Shown here: positions 1 through 7,052 of the stretch, one piece after another
Position numbering within the stretch: position 1 is the first letter of the stretch
How the letters are laid out: every line of letters starts with the position of its first letter
From: Clostridia bacterium
GTDB lineage: Bacteria; Bacillota; Clostridia; Oscillospirales; Acutalibacteraceae
DNA: 18,081 nt
Direction of reading: 5' to 3'
Assembly: GCA_017387165.1 (NCBI GenBank)
Contig: JAFOFS010000028.1
Location: forward strand, 1-18,081
Translations under genes and position numbers: made by a program
Notes under the pieces: generated by a model
Told to the model about the DNA's origin: nothing
What the model saw: the letters and a program-made list of their open reading frames with translations, nothing else
Databases searched by the model: none

Positions 1-1
1 G

Positions 2-703
2 CTGGCGAAGGATCGCGGCGAGAAGATCGCGTTTATCCTGCCGGTCGGCCCGATGGGCCTGTCCAAGTGGGTGGTGTATTTCCTGAAGGAATGGAACGTT
101 TCCTGCGACCACGTCACCACCTTCAATATGGACGAGTGGGCGGACGCCGAGGGCAACACCCTGCCGTCCGACAACCCCGGCGCGTTCCAGTACGCGATGG
201 AGCAGGCGCTGTTCAATCCGCTCGGTGAGCTGACCGTGCCGGTGACCCAGCGCAACTTTGCCACGCGTGACAACCTCCCTACCTACCCGGGCAAGATCGC
301 CGCTCTGAAGGCGGAGGGCGCCAAGCTGGTGCTGGTGTACGGCATCGGCCGTATGTGCCACATCGCGTTCTGGGAGCCGACCTTTGCGGCGGATTACGCC
401 GACGAGGCGGAGTGGAAGGCTGCGCCGTACCGCATCGCCGCCAAGATCCATCCGCTGACGGTGGAGCAGAACGCGCTGACCAGCTTCAAGTCCCGTACCA
501 CGCTGGTGCCCTGCCGCGCCAACACCATCGGTCCGGCGCTGTTCCTGCAGGCGGACTACGCCATCGGCGGCGCCGACGGCACCCTCGGTCGCGGTATGCA
601 GTGGCAGGGTCTGTCCCTCTGGATGACGCTGCGCCACGGCACCACCCCGTGGATCACCTCCTCCTATATCCCGACCCTCCCCGGTCGTCTGTTCTTCCTC
701 TAG
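2..703 (+). CDS. NagB-like sugar-phosphate isomerase/deaminase, 5' truncated
   Basis: The reading frame is open from the left edge and stops at TAG 701-703, so the N-terminus lies outside the window. The protein matches the glucosamine-6-phosphate deaminase branch of the NagB/RpiA/CoA-transferase fold: TFNMDEW corresponds to the NagB segment holding the catalytic base (Asp72 in E. coli), and GIGRMCHIAFWEP corresponds to GVGNDGHIAFNEP. The His and Glu of that second motif are kept, but the Asp at the Asp141 position is Met, and the flanking Asn and Gly are also changed. Canonical amino-sugar deamination is therefore doubtful, and a different sugar phosphate or a simple isomerisation is possible. 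The kinase and ketose-bisphosphate aldolase downstream suggest that the product is a ketose 6-phosphate which is phosphorylated and cleaved. Family confidence is good; the substrate is unknown. Confidence 0.75.
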   Translation: MAKDRGEKIAFILPVGPMGLSKWVVYFLKEWNVSCDHVTTFNMDEWADAEGNTLPSDNPGAFQYAMEQALFNPLGELTVPVTQRNFATRDNLPTYPGKIAALKAEGAKLVLVYGIGRMCHIAFWEPTFAADYADEAEWKAAPYRIAAKIHPLTVEQNALTSFKSRTTLVPCRANTIGPALFLQADYAIGGADGTLGRGMQWQGLSLWMTLRHGTTPWITSSYIPTLPGRLFFL

Positions 704-740
704 GAACTCGCCGGTCCTCTCTGCGCGGAGTGCAACTGAT

Positions 741-1778
741 ATGACCGCCGAGCGCAACGGCATTCTGCTTGCCGGCAACGTGATAGCAGATTACATCAAA
801 ACCATCGACACCTACCCCACCATCGGGATGCTCAGCAACGTCACGGAGGTTTCCCGTTCGGTCGGCGGTTGCGTGCCGAACACCGCCATCAACCTCGCCA
901 AGATCGACCCCACGATGCCGCTGTTTGCGGCCGGACGGGTCGGTGACGACGAAAACGGGCGGTTTATCATCGAACAGCTGAACGCCTACGGCATCTCCAC
1001 CGAGGAGATCAGCGTTTCCCCCACCGCCTCCACCTCCTTTTCGGATGCGATGAGCTTGCGGTCGGGTGAACGCACCTTCTTCCATTGCCGCGGCGCCAAC
1101 AGCGAGTTCGGACCCGAGCATATCACCCCCGAAAACTGGACCTGCCGCATCGCCCATTTCGGCTACGTGCTGCTGCTGGACCGCTTTGACCAAGCGGAGG
1201 AAACCTGCGGTACCGTGATGGCCAAGACGCTGCAAGCGGTGCAGGCTCTCGGCATCAAGACCTCGCTGGATGCGGTCAGCGACAGCAGCGGCAATTTCCC
1301 GAAAACGCTGATTCCGGCTCTCCGCTACTGCGATTACGTCATCTTAAACGAGATCGAAAGCTGCTCGGCGTGGGGGCTGTCCCCCCGCACCGCCGACGGG
1401 CGGCTGGACGAGCAAAACGTCCGCTCCGCCATCCGCCGGATGGCCGAAGCCGGCGTCAAAGAAAAAATTATCGTACACGCCAAAGAAGCCGCCTTTATCT
1501 GCAACGTCGCGGACGGTCAGATCACCGTCCTGCCCTCGCTGAAGGTTCCTGCCGAGGAAATCGTCGGCAGCACCGGCGCCGGCGACGCGTTCTGCGCCGC
1601 CTCGCTCTACGGCCTGTACCACGGCTATGCCGACCGCGATCTGCTGGAGTTCGCCTCCGCTGCCGCGGTCTGCAACCTGACCCGCGACAACGCGGTGGAC
1701 GGGATGAAGCCGGCCGCCGAAGTGGCGGAAATTGCAAAAACCTACCCCCGATTGAGTTTGGAAAGTGTGGTTGGATAA
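741..1778 (+). CDS. PfkB-family carbohydrate kinase
   Basis: A 345-residue ribokinase/PfkB-fold sugar kinase, of usual family length. The N-terminal part has the glycine-rich segment VGGCVPNTAINLAKI (about residues 41-55) followed by GRVGDDENG, typical of sugar binding in this family. The C-terminal signature GSTGAGDAFCAASLYG contains the GAGD anion hole, with Asp282 as the expected catalytic base. It should transfer phosphate from ATP to a sugar or sugar phosphate in the cytoplasm. ATG 741 has a weak GGAG at 727-730. The gene follows the NagB-like gene by 37 bases and its stop is followed directly by the start of the aldolase, so all three are probably one operon. The neighbours point to phosphorylation of a ketose 6-phosphate or 1-phosphate, but the substrate cannot be read from the sequence. 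Confidence 0.88.
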   Translation: MTAERNGILLAGNVIADYIKTIDTYPTIGMLSNVTEVSRSVGGCVPNTAINLAKIDPTMPLFAAGRVGDDENGRFIIEQLNAYGISTEEISVSPTASTSFSDAMSLRSGERTFFHCRGANSEFGPEHITPENWTCRIAHFGYVLLLDRFDQAEETCGTVMAKTLQAVQALGIKTSLDAVSDSSGNFPKTLIPALRYCDYVILNEIESCSAWGLSPRTADGRLDEQNVRSAIRRMAEAGVKEKIIVHAKEAAFICNVADGQITVLPSLKVPAEEIVGSTGAGDAFCAASLYGLYHGYADRDLLEFASAAAVCNLTRDNAVDGMKPAAEVAEIAKTYPRLSLESVVG

Positions 1779-2705
1779 ATGTTAGTTACAATGAACGAAG
1801 TCCTGAAGGACGCTCAAAAAAATCATTACGCCGTCGGTCTGTTCAACGCCGTTTCGCTGGAGCTGGCGCAGGGCATCATCGCCGCCGCCGAGGAGACCGG
1901 CTCGCCGGTCATCTTCGGTACTGCCGAGGTGCTGCTGCCGTACAACTCGCTGGACGATCTGGCGATGATCCTCATCCCGATGGCCAAGCGCGCCAAGGTG
2001 CCGGTGGTGGTCCACCTCGACCACGGTCTGCATAAGGAAACCTGCCTCAAGGCGCTGAAGCTCGGCTTCTCCTCCATTATGTACGACTGCTCCACCGACA
2101 GCTACGAGAACAACTGCGCCCGTGTCAAGGAAATGGCGGACATCGCCCACTCCTACGGCGCTTCGATCGAAGGTGAGATCGGTCACGTCGGCGGCAGCGA
2201 GGGCGCTGCAACCGCCGAGCAGCAGATGGATGCCGCCAAATTCTACACCCGTCCCGAGGAGGCGAAGGATTTCGTCGATCGGACCGGCGTGGACGCGTTG
2301 GCCATTGCGGTCGGTACCGCGCATGGCGCGTACAAGCTCCCCCCGAAGCTTGACTTCGAGCGCATCAAGCAGATTGCCGCCACCGTTCCCACGCCGCTGG
2401 TGCTGCACGGCGGCAGCGGTCTGACCGACGACGATTTCCGCAAGGCGATCGCGGCCGGCATTTCCAAGGTGAACATCTTCACCGACATCAACATTGCCGC
2501 GGTGGAAGCCGCTCTCGCGCACTTCACCGAAATGGGCAAGGGCCTCATCGACCTGCTCCCCTCCGTTCGTGAGGCGGTCAAGCTCTCGGTCATCGAAAAG
2601 ATGCGCCTGTTCGGCAGCTGCGACCGTTACACCGCCGCTGCCGCCACCCCCGACCCGGTTCTGGTCGAGCGTGTGGTAGCCGAAGTGCTCAAGCATTTCC
2701 GCTGA
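1779..2705 (+). CDS. Class II ketose-bisphosphate aldolase (fructose/tagatose type)
   Basis: A 308-residue zinc-dependent class II aldolase that cleaves a ketose 1,6-bisphosphate to glycerone phosphate and glyceraldehyde 3-phosphate. Visible motifs are HLDHG (79-83, catalytic Asp81 and zinc ligand His82), YDCSTDSYENN (102-112), EGEIGHVGG (131-139, metal-site Glu), GTAHGAYK (179-186, zinc ligand His182), LHGGSGL (209-215, zinc ligand His210 and phosphate loop) and KVNIFTDIN (230-238). Length is normal. The ATG follows the kinase stop with no gap; a second in-frame ATG at 1791 is possible but has no better ribosome site. Fructose- and tagatose-bisphosphate aldolases (FbaA, GatY, KbaY) cannot be separated by eye. 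The kinase and NagB-like protein next to it favour a peripheral sugar pathway over central glycolysis. A strong terminator follows at once. Confidence 0.9.
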   Translation: MLVTMNEVLKDAQKNHYAVGLFNAVSLELAQGIIAAAEETGSPVIFGTAEVLLPYNSLDDLAMILIPMAKRAKVPVVVHLDHGLHKETCLKALKLGFSSIMYDCSTDSYENNCARVKEMADIAHSYGASIEGEIGHVGGSEGAATAEQQMDAAKFYTRPEEAKDFVDRTGVDALAIAVGTAHGAYKLPPKLDFERIKQIAATVPTPLVLHGGSGLTDDDFRKAIAAGISKVNIFTDINIAAVEAALAHFTEMGKGLIDLLPSVREAVKLSVIEKMRLFGSCDRYTAAAATPDPVLVERVVAEVLKHFR

Positions 2706-2710
2706 TTTTC

Positions 2711-2745
2711 AAAAAGTCCGATGTGGAAAACATCGGACTTTTTTT
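2711..2745 (+). terminator. Intrinsic terminator of the sugar-phosphate operon
   Basis: The arms AGTCCGATGT (2715-2724) and ACATCGGACT (2730-2739) form a perfect stem with loop GGAAA, followed by a run of T. It starts 6 bases after the aldolase stop. The flanking A run also pairs with the T run. Confidence 0.93.
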
Positions 2746-2819
2746 ATTTCCCATATTCTGCCCCCTTGTGCTTTTTTCGGCGGTCGCCGCATATAGAAGC
2801 ATCGAAAGGAGTGGTGGAT

Positions 2820-3599
2820 ATGAAACGGTTTTCCTGGTTTGCGGTGGTCGGACGCAAGGGGCTGGGAGCGGCGCTGTCGATCGCCGTTGCGACAGCCGTG
2901 CTGCTGGCGGCAATGGCGGTCGGTCTTCCGCGGCTGGCGGTCTCCGCGCCGAGCGAAAAACGTCTGCTGCCGGTGTATTGCACCGATCGGGAGGGAAAAG
3001 TGGTTTCCCTCACCTTCGATGCGGCGTGGGGCGCGGAGGACACCGACCGTCTGATCGAAATTTTCGACACCTACGACGTGGCGGTCACCTTTTTCGTGGT
3101 GGGCGACTGGGTGGAAAAATTCCCCGAGGAGGTCAAAAAACTGCACGACGCCGGTCACGAGGTGATGAATCATTCGGACACACACCCGTATATGAGCAAG
3201 ATCTCCGAAAGCGAACGCGCCGCCGAGCTGAAAAACTGCAACGACAAGATCGAACGGATCACGGGGGTGCGCCCCACCCTCTTCCGTCCGCCGTACGGCG
3301 ATTACAACAACGCCGTGATCCGCTCGGTCGAGGCGGCCGGTATGACCTGTATTCAATGGAGCGTGGACAGCCTGGACTGGAAAGATCCCTCTCCGCAGGA
3401 AATGACCCAACGGGTGCTGTCCAAGGTCCGCTCGGGGGATATCGTGCTGTTCCACAACGCCGCCAAAAACACGCCGGCGGCGCTGCCCGACATCATCGAA
3501 GCGTTGCAGGCAGACGGCTATACGTTTCTCAAGGTCAGCGATATGATCTACGCCGACGGCTACCGCATCAACCACGAGGGGCGGCAATGCAAGACTTGA
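2820..3599 (+). CDS. Membrane-anchored polysaccharide deacetylase (NodB/CE4, PdaB-like)
   Basis: A 259-residue protein with an N-terminal hydrophobic segment (about residues 14-42, signal anchor or signal peptide) and one NodB-homology domain. CE4 motifs appear in order: TFDAAWG (65-71, catalytic Asp67), HSDTH (118-122, metal-binding His pair), RPPYGDYN (156-163), SVDSLDWK (181-188) and VLFHN (209-213, His212). The second Asp of the usual TFDDG motif is Ala, as is common in the PdaA/PdaB sporulation branch. It probably acts outside the membrane on cell-wall glycan, as an N-acetylhexosamine deacetylase or a related non-metal variant. ATG 2820 is chosen because AAAGGAG (2805-2811) sits 8 bases upstream; longer frames would begin inside the upstream terminator. 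No convincing housekeeping promoter lies in 2746-2804. A sporulation role is inferred from family resemblance only. Confidence 0.85.
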   Translation: MKRFSWFAVVGRKGLGAALSIAVATAVLLAAMAVGLPRLAVSAPSEKRLLPVYCTDREGKVVSLTFDAAWGAEDTDRLIEIFDTYDVAVTFFVVGDWVEKFPEEVKKLHDAGHEVMNHSDTHPYMSKISESERAAELKNCNDKIERITGVRPTLFRPPYGDYNNAVIRSVEAAGMTCIQWSVDSLDWKDPSPQEMTQRVLSKVRSGDIVLFHNAAKNTPAALPDIIEALQADGYTFLKVSDMIYADGYRINHEGRQCKT

Positions 3600-3624
3600 A
3601 ATCCGATGGCGGATGGTGTATAAT
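3596..3624 (+). promoter_or_regulatory. SigA-type promoter for the HTH membrane protein gene
   Basis: TTGAAA (3596-3601), a 17-base spacer, then a perfect TATAAT (3619-3624). The -35 box overlaps the TGA stop of the deacetylase gene. The expected start of transcription (about 3630-3632) falls on the ATG at 3631. Confidence 0.8.
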
Positions 3625-3630
3625 GACGGT

Positions 3631-4251
3631 ATGGATACGATGAAATATCACATCGCAACCAACATCACCGAGTTGCGAAAAGCCAACAATTTCACACAAG
3701 CGGAGCTGGCCGCTCGGCTGAATTACTCCGACAAATCCATTTCCAAGTGGGAACGCGGAGAATCTTTGCCGGATATCGGTGTGCTCAAGCAGATTGCCGA
3801 CCTGTTCGAGGTGACGGTGGACTATCTGCTGTGCGAGCACGATTCGCCCGAGCAAGCGCAATTCCGCATCGATAAGACCCGCCGCACCAATCAGATCATC
3901 ATCGCCGCGTTGGCGGTGTTTACCGTCTGGATCGTGGTGACCGTCGTGTACGTCTACGGAATGCTGTACGCCAACCGGACCAATCTGTGGACGCTGTTTG
4001 TCTGGGCGGCGCCGGCATCCTGTCTGGTGGCGCTGTACTACAACCGCGCCTGGGGAAACCGCAAGATCAAATTCGGCATCCTGACCCTGCTGGTGTGGTC
4101 GCTGCTGGCCGCTCTGTTCGTGCAGACCCTGGCCTACGCCCCGTGGCCGCTGTTTTTGGTCGGGATACCGGCGCAGATCGCTCTTTGTCTGTGGCTGAAG
4201 ATCGATCCCGAGCAAAATCCCGTTTGGTTCCCCCGCAAAAAGAAAAAGTAA
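3631..4251 (+). CDS. XRE-family HTH regulator with C-terminal membrane domain
   Basis: About 206 residues. The N-terminal 60 residues form a Cro/C1-type helix-turn-helix: ITELRKANNFTQAELAARL, then the recognition helix around SDKSISKWERGESLPD. About four hydrophobic segments follow (roughly residues 84-107, 113-131, 143-165 and 170-188), ending in a basic tail RKKKK. It is probably a membrane-tethered regulator that couples an envelope signal to transcription; its targets are unknown. ATG 3631 is chosen because an upstream in-frame ATG (3613) lies inside the promoter, between the -35 and -10 boxes. If transcription begins at about 3631 the mRNA is leaderless; ATG 3640 is an alternative but also lacks a clear Shine-Dalgarno. 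The recU-like gene starts 10 bases after its stop. Confidence 0.82.
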   Translation: MDTMKYHIATNITELRKANNFTQAELAARLNYSDKSISKWERGESLPDIGVLKQIADLFEVTVDYLLCEHDSPEQAQFRIDKTRRTNQIIIAALAVFTVWIVVTVVYVYGMLYANRTNLWTLFVWAAPASCLVALYYNRAWGNRKIKFGILTLLVWSLLAALFVQTLAYAPWPLFLVGIPAQIALCLWLKIDPEQNPVWFPRKKKK

Positions 4252-4261
4252 GGAGTTTCGT

Positions 4262-4843
4262 ATGGTCGATCCCATTCGCCGCTATACCGGCCTGCTCAAC
4301 CGCACACAGGGCAAGGCCTTTGAGGATCTCATCAAGGCCGCCTGCGACTACTACCGCAGTCACGGCATCGCGGATATCGAAAAAACACCCGAGCCGATGA
4401 AGGTGATCGAACGGCTGGCCAAGGGGCGGTTTATCGCCTGCTTTGAAAAACGCGCCCAGCCCGACTATAAAGGCACGCTGTACGGCGGTCAGGCGGTGGT
4501 GTTTGAATGTAAGGAGACCGCCACCGACAAGCTGATGCAAAGCGTGGTCACCCCCGAACAAGCCCACGCCCTCGACCGCCAGCAGAAATTCGGCGCGCGG
4601 GCGTTCGTCCTCTGCTGGATCAATCGGCAGATCTACCGCATCCCGTGGGACGATTGGAAGGGGATGAAGGAGCGCTTCGGTCACAAGTTCCTCTCGGCGG
4701 AGGATGCCGCCACCCTCACCCCCGTCAAAATGCGGGCCGGCGTGCCCGATTTTTTGGATGCCATCGGCACCGAAGGCCCCGCCCGCGCGGCGGAATTCGC
4801 GGAATTCGAACGCCAATGGTATCTCGAAAACCTCGGCAAATAA
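4262..4843 (+). CDS. recU: RecU-like Holliday junction resolvase
   Basis: A 193-residue protein of the RecU/PD-(D/E)XK nuclease family, which cuts four-way DNA junctions during recombinational repair in Bacillota. Visible landmarks are GKAFEDLI with Glu21, KTPEPMKV resembling the KPTPV segment of RecU, QPDYKGTLYGGQAVVFECKETATDK with Asp68, Glu82 and Lys84 in the order expected for the metal site, and a later RIPWDDW segment. Length is close to that of Bacillus RecU. The start ATG 4262 follows TAAGGAG, in which the stop of the preceding gene is embedded, giving tight coupling to the HTH gene. Chromosomal recU often sits beside a class A penicillin-binding protein gene; none is seen here, so a phage-type RecU paralogue is also possible. 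A strong terminator closes the unit. Confidence 0.82.
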   Translation: MVDPIRRYTGLLNRTQGKAFEDLIKAACDYYRSHGIADIEKTPEPMKVIERLAKGRFIACFEKRAQPDYKGTLYGGQAVVFECKETATDKLMQSVVTPEQAHALDRQQKFGARAFVLCWINRQIYRIPWDDWKGMKERFGHKFLSAEDAATLTPVKMRAGVPDFLDAIGTEGPARAAEFAEFERQWYLENLGK

Positions 4844-4887
4844 CAAGGGGGGGCGGTTGTGGTCTCCCCCTTATATTCCGACCTTTC

Positions 4888-4923
4888 AGGCGGCCTGTTC
4901 ACAAACGAACAGGCCGCCTTTTT
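4888..4923 (+). terminator. Intrinsic terminator after the recU-like gene
   Basis: The perfect 13-bp stem AGGCGGCCTGTTC / GAACAGGCCGCCT (4888-4900 and 4907-4919) has loop ACAAAC and a T run on the plus strand. It lies between converging genes, but no T run follows on the minus strand, so it mainly serves the plus strand. Confidence 0.92.
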
Positions 4924-4928
4924 GCGCC

Positions 4929-5183
4929 TCAGAACAGGCCGTCGTCCTTCGGATCGCCGTACAATCCCTCGCTCGTCAGCATCGCGGAAAGCAGTTCCCG
5001 ATCGTTTCGGGACAACCCCATAAAATCGGCATATTCCTGCTCCATATGCGGATGCACCTCCAGAAAGGTGCGCATCTCCTGCAGCATCTCACGGAACGCC
5101 AGCGCCATCAGACTCTTGTACCGCTTCAGGTACCGATGGCGCTTCAGACCGAGGGACAGCGCGTAGACAAACAGGCCGAACAT
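4929..5183 (-). CDS. Small helical protein of unknown function, last gene of the ClpP-VirD4 operon
   Basis: An 84-residue protein of unknown family, rich in Leu, Lys, Arg and Met and probably all helical. It has a short hydrophobic start (GLFVYALSLGL), a basic stretch (KRHRYLKRYK) and an acidic C-terminus (GDPKDDGLF). ATG 5183 has only a weak ribosome site. The same frame stays open upstream into the 3' end of the preceding gene and reads SDENDLYRM just before this ATG, which looks like continuous protein. The real product may therefore start at a non-ATG codon upstream or be joined to the preceding protein by a +1 frameshift near 5200-5210. The stop lies 5 bases from the terminator of the converging recU-like gene. 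Confidence 0.6.
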   Translation of the reverse strand: MFGLFVYALSLGLKRHRYLKRYKSLMALAFREMLQEMRTFLEVHPHMEQEYADFMGLSRNDRELLSAMLTSEGLYGDPKDDGLF

Positions 5184-5199
5184 CCGATACAGATCGTTC

Positions 5200-5811
5200 T
5201 CATCCGATTGGAAGCAGTCGCATCGTGAGCTTCTCCTCTGCCACCCGACCGTGCGCCGCCGTGCTCAACTCCACCAAATAAGCATTCAGCAGATCGACCA
5301 GCTGCTCGTAGTCGCTTTTGGGGCTGTACCCCGAGAGATCCCGAAACTCGTCTTGAAACGCACGCAGCTGCTTCGCGTAGCGCCCGATGACCGCATCCTG
5401 CTCCCGACCGAGGTCATCAATGCGGTTCATCGTCTGCACGAATTTCATCAGCGCCTCAAAAGACGGCTTCAGCGCAAAGGCGTGGTCGTTCTCCAAAACG
5501 GTCAGACGCCCCTCCCCCTGCTCGCAGAAGGCACGCAGCGCATCGGCATCTGCCAAGACGTCGTACAGCGCGCCGCGAACGCCCTCCAGATAGGTCTGGC
5601 AGTACCATTTCCCCTCACGCTTCAGCAAGACGGCGATATGCGAGCCGTAGCGATAATAGGCGGTGCGAAGCTCCTGACAATACACCGACGCATCCATTGC
5701 ATCGGTCAACCCCAAAAAGCTCCTGAGCGCCGACCATTTCCCGCAGGACTCTCCGACACGGTCGTAGGTGAATAACGGTTCGAAAATACGAATATGCGGC
5801 TGAAAATTCAT
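5200..5811 (-). CDS. Protein of unknown function in the ClpP-VirD4 operon
   Basis: A 203-residue soluble protein that I do not recognise. It has no signal peptide or membrane segment. The first half looks mixed alpha/beta (SHIAVLLKREGKWYCQTYLEG). The second half is long-helical, with heptad-like stretches such as FVQTMNRIDDLGREQD and YAKQLRAFQDEFRDL. ATG 5811 is chosen because the stop of the VirD4-like gene overlaps it (ATGA) and an AAGGAGGA site lies about 10 bases upstream (5821-5828). The tight overlap suggests it is made in fixed proportion to the ATPase and may be its partner or adaptor, which is an inference. Its reading frame ends at TGA 5200-5202, yet the +1 frame continues open into the next gene. 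Confidence 0.72.
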   Translation of the reverse strand: MNFQPHIRIFEPLFTYDRVGESCGKWSALRSFLGLTDAMDASVYCQELRTAYYRYGSHIAVLLKREGKWYCQTYLEGVRGALYDVLADADALRAFCEQGEGRLTVLENDHAFALKPSFEALMKFVQTMNRIDDLGREQDAVIGRYAKQLRAFQDEFRDLSGYSPKSDYEQLVDLLNAYLVELSTAAHGRVAEEKLTMRLLPIG

Positions 5812-7052
5812 AAGTACATCTCCTCCTTCGGTTGTGCGCCGGTGGCGCAGCGGCATTCGTGAATGGACGGATAATCGGGATGGGACTTGAGGTCGTACAC
5901 CTCGGTGATGATCGGCTTGCTGCCCTGGCGAAAGACGTAGATCACCTGCGGCGCCTTGTACAGGACGTCGGCAAGCGGTCTGTCCAACCGCTCCGCCATC
6001 TCACGGCAGGTCTCGATATCGCTGCCGCCGAGGAACACCACCGTGTTGCAGGAATTGAGGATGGAGGTATAATCCGTGTACTGCCGCTTGAGCTGTCCGA
6101 TGGATTGCAGCACCAGCGACAGCGAGATGCCGCGACCGCGGGCGGTGGCGATGATGCCGTCCATATTCGGGATCCGCAGGTTGGCACCCACGTCGTCCAG
6201 CAGGATATGCATCGGGCGCGGCAGGGTGTGGGACGGATCGCAATCGGCCAAGCGGTACAATTCCTGAAACAGCTGCATAAAGAAGATCTCCACCAGCTTA
6301 TCCTTGGAGCGATCGACGTCGGAGCATTTGACGTACAGCACCGTTTTGTCGCAGCACAGCGACGGGATGTCCAGGTCATTTCGCGACATCATCTCGGTCA
6401 TCTGCGGAGTCATCAGACCGCCAAACTCGGCGCAAAGGCTGATAATAATGCTCTTCTGCGTCTTGGCAGCCGCCCGCTTGACCATCTCATACTGTGCGTA
6501 CGCCCACGACTTCGGATCCTGCTCGGCCACCTCCTTAAAAGCGGCATCCAGCTTGGATACGTGCCCATCCACGTCATCCTCCTGCACGGTCGCCGCCCGC
6601 AGCAGCCGCACCATCGAGCCGAGATGCTGCAGATTTTCGGGTCGGTGCCGCTTGAGCAGCGCGACCAGCGCGTTGCACAGCATCTGCCCCGTCTGCGACC
6701 AGAAGATATCCGACGAGCGGGTCTTCTGATCGCTTACCAGCAAAGCGGTGAACTTCAAGATCTCCTCCTCGGTGCGGCAGTAGGCCAACGGATTGTAGCG
6801 CACCTCCGACCGCTGCGGATCCACGAAGTCCAGTTGCCGCACACGGTACCCCTTCTCCCGCATCATCGCGGCGGTCATATCGCAGAGCTCCCCTTTCGGG
6901 TCCAGCACCACCAGACTCTCCTCCTGTGCGCTCATCAGGTTGGGCAGCACGTAGGAACGGGTCTTGCCGGTGCCGGGGGCACCGATCAGCAGCGTGTTGA
7001 CGTTATCCACGCGACCGCTCTCGATCTGCAGGTTCTTACCCAAAATTCTCAT
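5808..7052 (-). CDS. VirD4/TraG-like coupling ATPase lacking membrane anchor
   Basis: A 414-residue P-loop ATPase of the VirD4/TraG/TraD family, in which hexamers pump DNA or recruit substrates to type IV secretion systems. Walker A is GAPGTGKT (24-31), followed by LVVLDPKGEL (47-56), a family hallmark. Walker B is HILLDDVGANLRIPN (282-296), with DD where DE is usual. The C-terminal part has LVLQSIGQLKRQY and NTVVFLGGSDIETC, typical of TraG proteins of Bacillota conjugative elements. Most VirD4 proteins carry two N-terminal membrane helices and are longer; this one begins only 23 residues before Walker A and is soluble. ATG 7052 overlaps the ClpP stop (ATGA), implying coupled translation. No relaxase, VirB4/VirB6 or other conjugation gene is nearby. 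I infer a cytoplasmic motor or substrate-recruiting subunit working with the ClpP-like protease or the polymerase. Confidence 0.88.
   Translation of the reverse strand: MRILGKNLQIESGRVDNVNTLLIGAPGTGKTRSYVLPNLMSAQEESLVVLDPKGELCDMTAAMMREKGYRVRQLDFVDPQRSEVRYNPLAYCRTEEEILKFTALLVSDQKTRSSDIFWSQTGQMLCNALVALLKRHRPENLQHLGSMVRLLRAATVQEDDVDGHVSKLDAAFKEVAEQDPKSWAYAQYEMVKRAAAKTQKSIIISLCAEFGGLMTPQMTEMMSRNDLDIPSLCCDKTVLYVKCSDVDRSKDKLVEIFFMQLFQELYRLADCDPSHTLPRPMHILLDDVGANLRIPNMDGIIATARGRGISLSLVLQSIGQLKRQYTDYTSILNSCNTVVFLGGSDIETCREMAERLDRPLADVLYKAPQVIYVFRQGSKPIITEVYDLKSHPDYPSIHECRCATGAQPKEEMYL

Noticed and set aside
2721..2819. A longer deacetylase start near 2721.
   Set aside because: It would begin inside the preceding terminator and lacks a ribosome site, whereas AAAGGAG sits 8 bases before ATG 2820.
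4848..4880. The hairpin AAGGGGG/CCCCCTT just after the recU-like gene as a terminator.
   Set aside because: The loop is long and no T run follows; the strong hairpin at 4888-4919 is the credible terminator.
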